Part shown: positions 11,561-25,200 of the stretch, piece after piece
How the letters are laid out: each line of letters begins with the position of its first letter
How positions within the stretch are numbered: position 1 is the first letter of the stretch
NCBI GenBank assembly: GCA_035222895.1
Contig: JAVYIG010000098.1
Span: 1-64,000 of the forward strand
Source: Strongylocentrotus droebachiensis
Taxonomy: Eukaryota > Echinodermata > Echinoidea > Camarodonta > Strongylocentrotidae
DNA: 64,000 nt
Reading direction: 5' to 3'
Position numbers and translations under genes: made by a program
The notes under the pieces: generated by a model
Told to the model about the DNA's origin: nothing
Databases searched by the model: none
The model's input: only the letters and a program-made list of their open reading frames with translations

Positions 11561-11831
11561 GTCGGTACAGGTTAATTTCATATCTGTATTGATCTGAAGT
11601 AGGAATGATTGTACATAATGTAGTCTGTTACGTTCATAGTACCTTTCGCAATTATGCAAAGGATGAGATTTGTTCATACCATCCGATTTCGGTGTGGCGG
11701 CGATCCATGTCTGAGCAGCCACGTCTCGTGTGGCAGAAAAATTTACAATTTTGACCGCCAAACCGCGGAATTATCTTTAATTTGCACATGTCGAACATAC
11801 CAGTTTGCAAGAGAACAGGCTTCGAGCCAAT

Positions 11832-12535
11832 GATGGGAAATTTTAATGCAATTAGTATTGTTTGCACCCTGTTTACACTTGGTTTGTAGGCTGAGGAGGA
11901 CCATTAAGGCCTTTGATTTAGTTATCCTCAGTTGTAGGCAATAAAGTGTTTATGTGAACGCTACGTGTCTCAGGCCAGAGAACTGCGTTGATTTGGGATT
12001 ATTTTATTATGTGAACGCTACGTGTCTCAGGCCAGAGAACTGCGTTGATTTGTTTTTATTATGTAACGCTACGTGTCTCAGGTCAGAGAACTGCGTTGAT
12101 TTGTTTTTATTATGTGAACGCTACGTGTCTCAGGCCAGAGAACTGCGTTGATTTGGTTTTATTTTATTATGTGAACGCTACGTGTCTCAGCCCAGAGAAC
12201 TGCGTCGATTTGGTTTTATTTTATTAGGTGAACGCTACGTGTCTCAGGCCAGAGAACTGCGTTGATTTGTTTTAATCTAAATTGGGGGCATTTTAATGCA
12301 ATTAGTATTTACACCCCGTTTACACTTTGCTTGTAGGCGGAGGATGACCATTAAGGCATTTGCTTAGTTATCCTCAGTTTTAGGCAATAAAGTGTTTATG
12401 CGAACGCTACGTGTCTCAGGCCAGAGAACTGCGTCGATTTGTTTGTATTAGGGAACGCTACGTGTCTCAAGCCAGAGAACTGCGTTGATTTGTTTTTATT
12501 ATTTGAACGCTATGTGTCTCAGGTAAGAGAACGGC
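11832..12535 (+). repeat. Compound tandem repeat at the 3-prime end of the YR element
   Basis: A unit of about 120 bp (GCAATTAGTATT ... GGCAATAAAGTGTTTATG) occurs at 11,832-11,952 and 12,287-12,402. The first is followed by six, the second by three, copies of an approximately 50-bp unit (ACGCTACGTGTCTCAGGCC, AGAGAACTGCGTTGATTTG). YR elements of the PAT/Ngaro type end in split direct repeats, which this may represent. Confidence 0.85.
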
Positions 12536-12540
12536 TGTTC

Positions 12541-13039
12541 ATTGTGAAGTTAACACACTATTTTCATTTGAATTAATTGTTATACCACAAGTCTAATGAC
12601 GATGGAAAGTTTCTATATTACAACTAATAAATACCATGGCCAATTGCAAAACTAGTTTTCTATGTCCTTATTCCTTGTTCCAGGTGGATAGAACAATAAT
12701 TGGCATATGAGGTATGTTTTTGACATATCTGAAGTAGAATCTAGACGAGCGATATCATAATATAAAACATCATGAGATTGAGTATCATTCATATTCAGAT
12801 TTAACCTTTTGTTCATAGCTAATCATTGTGACACATTTTAAAAGCAACTTGATCTAAAGAGCGATGATCATATTTTGAACAAAATGTAGCATTTTAGGTT
12901 CTTCCAGTTTTATATGATGAAGTGGTATAAACGCTCTAGGTGTGAGAGACCCTACTTTTGCTGTAAAAGGCGTTCGACCACACCAAACCCCTTATGTGGA
13001 TCGTCGACAATGTTTGATTATCATTCGTTATCTACTTAC
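12541..13039. other. Intronic or flanking DNA without features
   Basis: Lies between the retrotransposon tail and the most distal recognised LRR exon. I looked for a further LRR cassette or terminal exon and found none. Confidence 0.4.
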
Positions 13040-13222
13040 CTTTGAAGAAGAAGCACAATTGGCTAGCTCGTGGTAAAATTCATCATGTAGCCACAGTTCG
13101 TCAAACTCCCTCATTGTCAGGTCAGCGAGACAAGGCAGAAGACATAGGAACTTGGCGAAGGCACGTGATGCCATTGGATTATTTCTCTTCAGGTTGCAGT
13201 CTTCGATGCAGAGCTTTTCAAT
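13040..13222 (-). CDS. NLR exon 18, LRR cassette (most distal found)
   Basis: 61 codons, phase 0 at both ends. Acceptor TTTCTGAACAG, donor GTAAGT. Contains IEKLCIEDCNL, RAFAKFLCLLPCLADLTM and FYHELANCASSSK, the cassette signature shared with the other distal exons. Confidence 0.8.
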
Positions 13223-16200
13223 CTGTTCAGAAATTAAATATAATAACAACTCATAACATTATTTTCATAATACTGTGGTTTTGAATGACATACTTCTTCT
13301 TCTGATTTTTGTTTTCTACAAGTTACGATAAGTTCATGGTTGAGCTGGATTCTATTGGGAGATATACGTTCAGATAATCTAATACTGGTGCTCTAATAAT
13401 TTTTTTAATGAAATAGGGCTATTTGTTCTGACTGAATAAAACAATTATTCACTTTTGTTTGATTGTTTGTCTTTTATTCTTTTTCTGATGAAGGGGGAGG
13501 GGTGGTGGGAATACACTTTTTGATTATATTCGCATACGACAAAGTTATGGACATTTTACATTTTATGGAAATTGTATCATCAAATAATAGCATATAAATC
13601 ACATGGCATTTTCCTAAATAACGTTTTTTTTTTTAAATGAATAGATTTTTAGTTTTTGTAATACTTTTCCATTTCTAGTCCTTTACAAATTAATCTGTTC
13701 GACAGACTTAATATAGTTACATCTTGAAATGCTGATTTACGATTTATTACTCGAATGAATGTGAAATATAAGAAAGTTTAGACTTTTGTAGCTTCTTTCT
13801 TTTCTTCAAATTATAACCCTTAAAGCTGAATACCCAATGAAAGTATGATTATATATCGATGGAAAGCAAATTAAATTTATATATATATATATATATGAAC
13901 CTACTTAGGCATTAAAGCTAATCAAAATTTGTCACTAAACCCCCACCTCATCTAAGGTCATTCAGAGGTCAAATTAAGCCTTTAATTCATGTACACCTTT
14001 CTCAATCAGCAATATATACAGTGCTACCAAGCATACACACGAGCCTACAGCAATAGTTAGGGTGCTGTAGTTGTTAATGTGGTACACTGGTTGTGCTAGT
14101 AGTTGTAGTAGGGATTGACATTTATTTTATTTATTTATTTCGTTTATTTCAACAGGGTAGGCCTATCAGTAGTTAAAATACTGCATAGCATAAAAATACA
14201 TAATAAAGACATACATATAAACTTGCCCCAGTTAAATTTTTACTCGTAAATTGTGGTACAAATTAATTTTCATTTTCATTGTTCATCATTCAAGGTAACG
14301 GTGTAATATCTTGTATTCCCCGTATTACATTAAAATACCTTGTAAATTACCTTTGATGATGAGGCCTGACGAGCAAGTTCGTGGTAGAAATCATCACGAA
14401 GGAAAAGATGACTGTATTGATGGTCAGAGTCCTTTATCGTCAGGTCGGTGAGACAAGGCAGAAGACATAAAAACCTGGCTAGGCTACATGATGCTCTTGG
14501 GTTATTCTTATCCAGATTACAACCATCAATACACACCTTCTCTATCTGTTGAGATGCCTTTCATGACAAAAAGAACGCACAAAATCGGAGATCTATATCA
14601 TTTTTAAAAGATAGGGAATATACACTGTCGCTCATAAAGTTGGAATATTTTAGTTTTACCCCAAAAATACTCTGTGTGTCCATGCCTTGAGCCATAATGC
14701 ATGGCCGTCCAGAGGATTTTTTTTATGTTGGGGACCGGGGTAAAATGCAATAAATTATTGACAATTTATTGCATTTTCTTTTTCTTTTTTGTTTATTTAT
14801 GGAAACTGCCCCTACCCTAGCCCCCGCTGCGTACAGTCATGGTTCAGTGACAAAGCAATGGCCTCGTAACTGTGAGGCCCCAGGATCAAAACCATGTCGA
14901 TGTGCTATATTAGTGCCCTTTTGTGGGGCATTAATCCTCATTACTGTCATTTATGACTTATGGCGTAGGTCCCCTAGTTGATAAGCATAGTAACATACAC
15001 ATGCTTTAGCAGTCACGCAAAACACACATTGGCAAATCATTATTCAATAAAATCTGAGAATGTATACTATTATCTAGATCTATTATTTTTAAATTACTTT
15101 TTAAATAATTCCATAAATTGGGGTAAAACAAAATATTCCAACTTTATGAGCGACAGTGTATGTTATTCTTTTATCATTTTCATTATCGTAAGTGTATTAA
15201 TTACAAAGTAGGTTAAAATGCTATAGAATGAGAAAAAAAATTGTTGTAATAAATACTACATGTCCATCTAATTGCGTTTATTATCAAGGTGATTACTAAA
15301 AAAAGTGTTGTGTATCGACAAACATTAATTTTACATTCTGAATTAAGTAACTGTAATTAAAGGAGAACTAACCCCAAACAATAAATTTAGCTGTTCTGGG
15401 AGATGTATTGCATTATTGCCCATCAATGTACAAGATTCCCTTCTAAATTATATGAGAAGGATAAAGAAGAACAAAGTACAGTTTCTCAGCTAGACATGCA
15501 TCGCCATTTCCTTGATTGCATGACGTACTATGCGGAGTCGTTTATCTACTAAATGTATTCAAATGTTGGATGCTTCCTTCCCAGGTGTTTGGGGTGTTGA
15601 AACATATCATTCACCTCCTATAAATTATCCTTTGTACTCCAATTGCCAGAACGCAAATTGCAGAAATAATTTGGTGCTGTTCTGAGGTGACGGTTTCGCT
15701 TATGCTACGGTCACAAAGGTTCGTACGAACGATTATTTCGTACGAATCTCCTTGTTTTTCCATTGTCTTCCCGAATTTCCATTCTCTGAAAATCGTTCGT
15801 ACGGCGTTCGTAGCAGTTCGTAATGGCATTTGTGACCGAGCTTCTTTGGGGTTAGTTCTCCTTTAAGATTTTAACAGGAAGTTCTAAAGCAAGAAACATA
15901 TCAAGGGATGTGGTTCATTTAGTCTAATAACTAATGCCCATTCCGTCTACCATCAATAATGTAAAATGCTCGTTGGATGATTATTATTATTTATGATTAA
16001 ATGATTATCAGACCATATGGATTATAGACAAACTGGGAATGAGACCAAATGAGTGATAGACCAAAAGGTAGTAGACTTTTTGGAAATTACACCAAAAGAC
16101 TATAAACCTAAATAGTCGCTAGACCAAATGATGAGTAGACGAAATAATTATTTGACGACGCGGATAGTAGACTGGCTTGGTGTAGACCATATGAGAATAG

Positions 16201-19200
16201 ACCGATTGGGTAGTAGACGAACTGGTTGTACACAAAACGGCTATAAACCATGAGGAATAATGCCTTCCCAAAGGGCACAAGTGCATCCACTTCTTTTCGA
16301 ATCCTGGACCACCGACGTACGAGACCACTGCTCTACCACTGAGCCTTCACGTCTCCTATAGTACATGTTATAGGTGAATACTATATATCTGTTTATAATC
16401 AAGCGAGTACATTAACATCTCTTTCTCTCAAATTTGGCAGATTTGTTTTTTATAGGGGAATGTATATAGACCCTATATTTCAAAAAAGTTTAACACTATA
16501 ATGGAAAACATTGGCACAACTAAGCTTCCGAAAGTTAAAAAGAAATGGAAGACAAAGATACAAAAAAAGTTTCGAAGTCGGTATTCAATAACATGAACAT
16601 GATAAAGATTAATGATCCACTCAAACAATTTGAAAATATAGCTTCCTGCTGTACTGCATGAAACCACAGGAGAAGACGTATAAAAGGCAATCATAGAAAA
16701 AACATTATAGTTCTGATATCCCATATGAAAACTCAGAGGCAAATATCATCAGATTGGATTGGAGAAAGATATAGCATCTGGAGTCAAGGAAAATCCCAAA
16801 GCCTTCTGGTCATACGTTAAGACTAAAACCACCGCTCGAGAAAGTATCGGCAGTCTTATTAAGTCGGATGGAACCACTACTGAAACAGACATAGAAAAAG
16901 CCCAAGTACTGCAAGACTTCTTTATTAGTGTGTTCACCCGCGAAGATTTGCAGAATATGCCGACTCCTCCTGAAATTGACTTTGAATCAGCATTAACAAG
17001 CTTTGCTGTCGTACCATCAGACGTGTTAGAGTTGCTAAGGAATCTGAAACCAAATAAGTCTCAAGGACCTGATGGATTGCATCCACGTTTACTGCAAAGG
17101 TTGGCAGGCGTTCTTGATGTGCCACTTTCACTCTTGTTCAAATTGAGCTTAGAAAAGGGAGAATTACCCTTGGACTGGAAATCAGCTAATGTTACTCCCA
17201 TTTTCAAAAAAGGAAACAAGCAAGAAAGCAGAAACTATAGACCAGTGAGTCTTACATGCGTTGTGTGCAAGATATTTGAGTGCATGGTGAGCAAGCACAT
17301 CATCAAACACCTATCAACAAATGAGATGTTGTCTGCACACCAACATGGCTTCGTTGCTGGTCGTTCCTGTACCACTCATCTGTTGGAAGTACTCAACGAC
17401 TGGACACATATCTTAGAAGAGGGAGGTAATATTGATGCAATTTACATGGACTTTATGAAAGCTTTTGATTCAGTACCCCATTATCGATTGCTGCAGAAAG
17501 TTGAAGTCATCAGTGCTGAGTGGAATTCCGCAAGGGAGTGTACTCGGGCCGCTGTTATTCCTGATCTACATAAACGATCTTCCTGATTTCGTAGAGTCCA
17601 GAATTAAGCTTTTTGCAGACGACACGAAACTGTATGCCAGATGTGACACCGACGAAGATTCCCAGGAATTGCAGGATGATCTGATAAAGATGCAGGAATG
17701 GTCAGATACATGGCAGCTTAGATTTCACCCAGAGAAGTGTACTGTGTTGAAAATTGGCAGGTCCCCCTCAAGTTATGATTATCGCATGAAGAATGGCAAT
17801 GAAACTACAATCCTGAAAGAATCTAAAGTGGAAAGGGATCTCGGTGTGCTTGTCGATTCTAAGCTGACCTTCAAAGACCACATCTCCCATGTTATATCCA
17901 GGTCTAACAGGCTACTGGGGGTAATACGAAGATCATTCGCAAACATGGACACGAACACTTTCAAACTCTTGTACATAGGCCTTGTAAGGTCTGTCTTGGA
18001 GTACGGACAAGCTGCATGGTCACTATATAGGATAGGTGAACAGAAGAGACTTGAAAGCGCCCAACGAAGAGCTACAAAGATGGTACCTAGACTGAAGAAT
18101 CTTCCATACGAAACACGTCTAAGATACCTGAAGCTACCGTCTTTTGCCCATCGCAGAAAGAGAGGAGATATGATTGACGTTTACAAGTACCTCCATGGCT
18201 TATACACCACTCAGACAAACCTACTACATTTATGCAAGGAAAACAGAACACGAGGCCATACTCTGAAACTAGAGAAGACATTTTCACATCTCGACATCAG
18301 GAAATTCTTTTTCTCGAATAGAGTAGTGGACACATGGAATAGCCTATCTGAAGAAGTGGTTAATGCCCCATCTGTAGATGCCTTCAAAAACAAACTCGAT
18401 AACTATTAGAAGAAATCACCTTCAGTATATGACTTTGAAAGTAAATAGAAGAATGCAGAACTATTCCACCCTCCACACACACACCTCGACACGAAACCAC
18501 AACAAACAGAAGTATTGATGCAAAGGAATTCAATCGATCGATGAACAGGCTCTGTCCTACCAACATCGATGGATTAAAGTAAAGTAAAGTAAGTAAAGTA
18601 AAAAGTAACATACGTTAGAACTCACCTTTGAGGAAGAAGCAAGACGAGCAAGTTCCTGGTAGAAATCATCATGTAGATAAATATTGTAAAGTATCGTCAG
18701 ATCGGTGAGGCAAGGCTGAAGACAGAGAAACTTGGCTAGGTCACGTGATGCTGATGGTTTATTCCCTGTTAGATTACAACGTCCTATGGATAGCTTTTGA
18801 ACCTGATGAAAAGTGAACAGTGACGGTGGAAATAAAACTATTAATAATTATGTTTATGATAATGATACTACTATTACTATTATATACCATATACTACAAA
18901 TTATGACAATACAGTACAAGGCACGGGAAAAAAATTAACCCTTTCTAAATCAAATGTTTGTTTAACTTTCTGTAAGAATACTACAAACTCTTAAAAACAT
19001 GCGCTGAAAAGAATTAGGACTGTAAAAAACATCAACTGTAATCACATCCCTATGGGTATATATAGACAGGCCTGGGGGTGTTTCATAAAGAGTTCGTAAA
19101 GTTATGCATGACTTTACGAACGACTTGTATATGAAGTGCCAGATAGGATGCCCAAATTATTTTCTGATATTTCCAATAACCTCAATTAAATTATGGCAAA

Positions 19201-22200
19201 AAATATACTTTGCATTAAAAATGTTTGTTATATTAAGAATGTTAATCTACATGTGCACAGTTCAACTTAATAAATAAAAATCAATAATGATTGAGCATCC
19301 CATTTGGCTTTTCATATACAAGTCGTTCGTAAAGTCATGCGTAACTTTACGAACAGCTTTATGAAACACCCCCCCCCCCAGATTACCTAGGCTATTTTAT
19401 GTTACCGTGATTAATTTACCCCCCCCCCCCCCTCCCCGAACATTTCACGTAAGTAGGTTTTCACCTCGAAAATGGATAACAATGTTGATTTCTATTGTGA
19501 TGCTAAGCTTAGCGCTTAGAGACTTCGGTGGTAAGCGCTTTATAAGTAACGTTTTTATTATTTATTATTATTATTATAAATATTCTCAGGAGGTGAAATA
19601 TTAGTGATTTTAAGATCGATTTACAATGGATATTATCACTGGTGTATGCACACGTATATTAGCTTTTGTAAGAGAGTAAATTATGAATTTATTAGCCCAT
19701 GTGAATCTACAATGAATAAGTCTCTACGTCATTACATGTCAACTTTAATTTCTATTCATAAATGCTTTAGGGCAAGTTAGAAAGATGAAATAAATAATAT
19801 ACAATATGATTGATACCACTAATTCACTTATTCATGAGATACAGCGCAAACACGCATAACTCAATTTAGAATGTTATGTCCAGTGTTACACTAAGATAGT
19901 TCTCCTGCGGTTACTAAAATATCAACTTGCGATTTAATTAATCAAGGTATCCTTAACTAGATTTAATCCGTATAAATGAAAACCCCACCTTTGAGGAAGA
20001 AGCAAGACGAGCAAGTTCCTGGTAGAAATCATCAAATAGATATGCATTGTACCTATTTATCGTCAGGTCGATGAGACAAGGCTGAAGACAGAGAAACCTG
20101 ACTAGGTCACGTGATGCCTTTGGATCATTGTTATTTAGATTACAATCTCCCATGAAAAGCTTTTGAACCTGTTGAAAAGTTAACAATTACGACGGTTAGC
20201 ATACTGTTAATAACAATTATTATTTGTTTGATTACCTACTTAAAGGGCCCATGACATCGAAATACAAGTGTATTCCTGTTGGTGTGCAGTCCTGCATACT
20301 TCTCATATTTTGATATATAAACTTCTGAATTTGTTTCATAGATTTTTAAATATTTTTTGAAACATTTGTTTTTCAAACTTGCTAAGCTCCACCCCAAAAA
20401 CCTCCAGATCTCATTCCCCCTGTGACATCATATTATGTCAGTCATCAATGAGCTAACTTGAGAAAGTGTTAAGTAACTTTGCCGAAGGCGACCACCTGTT
20501 ACAATACTCAATACAATAGCAACATACAAAAAAACGAATTCGTTTAGTAAAATTATGGAAATGCAAGCACTACTTCAAACAAACAGAACTTTGTCATTCC
20601 TCGCTCATTTTTCCTGATTGAGGTGTCATATGAAAGGGCAGAAACTTAACTTTCTAGAAATGTTAATTTTTCTTCGAAATTCAAATACCGCCCGCCAAAT
20701 GTCTTTTTGGTTTCCTTCCTTCAAATTGCTTTTAATCACTCATGCGTGAAATATGCATCATCTGAGTAACATGAAAGAGGAGACTCTAAGCTTTCCAAAT
20801 ATGTATCATTCATTAATTATAGTTGTGATTAAGTTATGATAGAACATCGATACTTCTCGGTTTCGTTTTTTCTGGGACGCACTGTATAGTAATGCTATGG
20901 TCACATTATCGAAAAGTAGCCTGCTCGGCGGCCGAGCGGCAAGTTTTTAGCCAATTTTGCTCGGCCACCGAGCGGCGGCCGCCCAGGCACCGCTTGTTTT
21001 AAGGCTTTGCTCAGTCGCTGCTGAAGTTTTAGCGCGGAGTTAAAAATCGGGCGGCGCCTGCTCACTTTCACTCGCCGCCCACACTACGCTCGGTGACCGG
21101 GCAGTCGCCGCCCGGGCGCCGACCTAATCGAGCGTTCACCGTCGAGCGATTTAGGTCAAAAATCGAAGCTGCTAGGTCGAAGGCTGTCGAGCAGTCGCCG
21201 CCCGGTCGCCGCTGGGAGATCAGTCGGTCACTGGGCGGCGAGTTCAAAATTGGTCGGCAGACTTTGACCTAGCGGCTTCGATTTTTGACCTAAATCGCTC
21301 GGCGGCGAACGCTCGATTAGTTCGGGCCCCGGGCGGCGAACGGCCGGGCACCGAGCGTATTTTGGAGCCCCGCCGATCGCTGGCCGGCCGCCGTCCAATA
21401 TCTTTAAAATCAGCCGGCGGCCGGTGGGAGACTGTTTGGGAATCGGTGGGTCACCGGTCGGTCACTGCCGGGACACCGCGCTGAAAAGTTTTGCGATTTC
21501 GCCCAGTTTTGACCTAAAATCGACCGGCGATCGACAGGAAATCGACAGGGCACCGCCCAGGCATCGCTTGGGCTCTACAGCCTGCTCGACGTCTCCAAAA
21601 ATCGCTGTGCGATGCCTAAATTCCAGCGGCGACCGAGCAGGCTACTAATCGGTCGGTCGCCGCTCTGATTTGTAACCATAGCTTAAGGCAGGCCTGCAGA
21701 CAGTGATAATTAGCTACGTCACGTGATGCCGGCGGATCATTTCTTTCTAGATTACCTCTTATGGATACATTTTTTACCTGTTGAAAAGTGCAATATGACG
21801 ATGGTAATGATACTGTTAATAATGATAAAAATTATGGTAATGATACTACTACTACTACTACTAGCTATTGTCACGACAATTAATATGGTAATAGGTGTTT
21901 TCGATGTGGTAAATGTTCCAGGAAAAGGCAGGGGAAAATTTAATTCCTTTCTAATTCAAGTTTTTGTTAACATTTCTGTAGGAATGCTACAAACATATGT
22001 TGGGAAAAATTTAGGACTGTCCAAAGAAAGATCAACTGTTCACCGATCCCTATAAAGGATTTACAGACACGCTCGATTAATTATTAAATGTGACCGTCAT
22101 TCATTTATCACTCCCCCACTCGAACCTATCAGACAAGGAGGTTTCTAATTTCGAAATTGAATATCAATTTTAATTTCCGTCGTAATACTAAACCTACAAA

Positions 22201-25200
22201 TATTCTCAGAAGCTGATATATGATTGCTTTTAAGATCGACTTACAAAAGAAATGATTACAGGTGTATGCACAAGTATATTTGGCTTAAAGAGAGTTAATT
22301 ATTAATTTATCAGACCATGTGAATATACAATGAATACGTGGCTTCGTCATTACATATCATCTTCAACTTCTTAATTCTGTTAGGCAAGTTAGGAAGAAGT
22401 AATGAATAATATAAAATATGATTAAAATATGTATCTATGAGATTTCCACAAAGAAGCATAAATCATTTGATATTATTTTGTCCTGTGTTATCATTCTCCG
22501 GATACAAGAAAATATCAACTTGTGATTTCATCAATCAAAATATCATTGGCAAGATTAACTTCGATAAAAAGTAAACAACTTTTTTTATTTTAAGTCACCT
22601 TTGAGAAACAAGCAAGACGAGAAAGTTCGTGGTAGAATTCATCCTGTAGCCGTATTTTGCTGTAATCCCTACTGCCGTCCTGTATCGCCAGGTCGATGAG
22701 GCAAGGCTGAAGACAGAGATACCTGGCTAGGTCACGTGATGCTGATGGTTTATTTTTTTCTAGATTACAACCTCCTATGCATAGCTTTTGAACCTGTTGA
22801 AAAGCGAAACATTATGATGCAAATGATACTGTTAATAATAATTGTAATTATGATAATGATCTACATGTACTAGTACTCTAACAAATAATGTCAATGCGTT
22901 TCTTCAATCTAGTGTATGTTACAGTACAAGGCAAGACAACAATTAACTATTTCTAAATCATGGTTAAAACCTCTGTAGGAATGCTGCAAACATGTGTGGG
23001 AGAAAAATTAGGACTGTTTAAAAAAAAATAGATTGTAATCAGATCCCTTGGAGTGTATGGACAGGCTTGATTACCTTTTCGATGTTACCGTAATTCATTT
23101 TTACACCGTCCTAGAAAATCATAAAACGAGTTGTGGACGGGGTAGAATGTGTAAATAATGTCTATGATACGATCCTACTTCGTTCATAAACAGTCCTCAA
23201 TACGTCCATTTCGTCTGTTCCCATTCCAGAGTCAGTTCATATCAATCTTACATCGGGTAAATTTGCCATTTCCAGTCAGTCCAAGCCAGCCGTCGTCAAG
23301 TCAAACCCGTTCTTAACTAGTCTAACTCGTTCTCAATACATCTAAACCCATTCTAACTAGTTCGCAACTTGTTGTAACAAGTTTGTAATCCAACCACCCC
23401 TTTCAGAGACGGTTCAACTCGTCCTCATCTTGTTCTTAGTGCGTTCGAACGCGCTCCTAGAGCGTGTGCAATCCCGTCCTGGCTCGAGGGCTATAAAAAC
23501 CCATCGCGTTCTTGCCATTCCTTAATTATTCCCGTTCAACTTCAACGCTTCAAGCTGTGCAGATCAGAACATTCAAGTGATCGAAGCCCTTATCACACCG
23601 AACTAGTTCTCACTACGTTCTGGAAGATGTTGTCATACGGGCTCAAACTGTGTGCGAACGCAGTGAACGTATTAGCAACTATTTACGATCTGTTTAAGAA
23701 CTTCATGGACGGGCTCGGACTGGCTTGGACAGGAAGGGTGCTCAAGAACTTTGAGCCTGTTCAAAATTTTCCCCGTCCCCGGGCAAGATTTAGATTTATA
23801 TTTGATTCCTTTTTATAAAATCAAAAATATCTTATGTACCTGCTAATAGTGTTACCTATTCCTTTCTAATCTAGTTTTATTCACCTTTCTGTAGGTATGA
23901 TATAACAATTTACGAACATTATGTTGGGATAGGTTGAGGACTGTCACAAGAAAATTAACTTTACACTCATTCCTAACGGTATATAGACACGCTCGATTAA
24001 ATAGTTAAAGTGACCGTCATTCATTTATAACTCCCCTACTTGATCCTTTTTTCATTTCGAAATTGAATATGAATTTTAATTTCCGTCGTAATACAAAGCT
24101 TACGAATATTCTCAGGATTAATGATTGCTTTTTAAATCGATTTACGAACGAGATCAATACTGTACACGGGGTCTTGTCGTTTGTAAGAGGGTTAATTATT
24201 AATTCATTAACCCATGTAAATATGACATAAATATGTGTGTTTGTCATGAGATATCATTTTCACTTTTTAAATGCGTTCAGGTACTTTGGAAAGATTTAAT
24301 GAAAGGTATAAAATATTATTAACACATGAGATTACCATATAGAAGCATAAATCAATTTATACTCTTATGTCCTGTGGTAAACTTATTTCTCCTTCTTCGG
24401 ATACTAGAAATATTAACTTGCGATTTCATCAATCAAAGTATCATTGGCAAGATTTACTTCTATAAAAAGTAACAAACGTTAGAAATGACCTTGGTGGAAG
24501 TAGCAAGACGAGCAAGTTCCTGGTAGAAATCATCATGTCGATATCCATCATATCCATTTATCGTCAAGTCGGTGAGACAAGGCTGAAGACAGAGAAAGCT
24601 GGCTAGGTCACGTGATGATGATGGATCATTCCTTCCTTGCTGGCAACTTAATATGCATAATTTTGTAATCTGTTGAAAAGAGAAATATGACGATGTTAAG
24701 GACACTGTTAATAATAAAGAATTATAATAATAATTAAAATTATGATAATAATTCTGCAGCTATTACTACTAGTATTTATTACTACCTCTACTAGTTACTA
24801 CTACTATAAATAATGGCAATACGTTTTCCCAATTATGTGAATGTTACGGTACAAGGCAAGGAGGAAAATTACCCCTTTCTAAATCGAATGTTTGTTTCAC
24901 TTTCTGTAGGAATACTATAAACATGTGCTGTAGAATAATAAGGACTGTTGAAACAAATCAACTGTACTCAGTTCCATTTAGGTATATAGACAGGCTCGAT
25001 TACCTATTGAATGTTATCGTGATTCATTTACGCCCCCCCCCCCGAACCTAGCTTTCAGACAAGGACATTTTTCACCGCGAAATTGAATGCCAATTTTAAT
25101 TTCTGATGTAAAGCTTAGCTTAATCATTCTCAGGAAGTGACATATCGTTGATTTTAAGATCAATTTCGAAAGGAAATCATCACTGGTATATGCATACTTA

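Larger units (their letters stand above)
7050..12540 (+). mobile_element. Ngaro/DIRS-type tyrosine-recombinase retrotransposon
   Basis: Three consecutive plus-strand open frames encode a gag with zinc-binding motifs, a reverse transcriptase plus RNase H, and a tyrosine recombinase. That order and the lack of an aspartic protease or DDE integrase are those of the YR retrotransposons (DIRS/PAT/Ngaro). No methyltransferase domain follows RNase H, which favours Ngaro over DIRS1. It lies opposite to the NLR gene. All three frames lack internal stops or frameshifts, so the insertion is probably young. The outer boundaries are estimates: tandem repeats occupy 11,832-12,535, but I could not find a matching copy of them upstream of gag. 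Confidence 0.8.

Noticed and set aside
11954-12227. Peptides such as NATCLRPENCVDL repeated in frame
   Set aside because: Produced by the 50-bp tandem repeat at the retrotransposon tail; the frame is lost between units.
14838-14893. A true tRNA gene
   Set aside because: A and B boxes are degenerate, no acceptor stem pairs, and it is internal to a MITE with dispersed copies.
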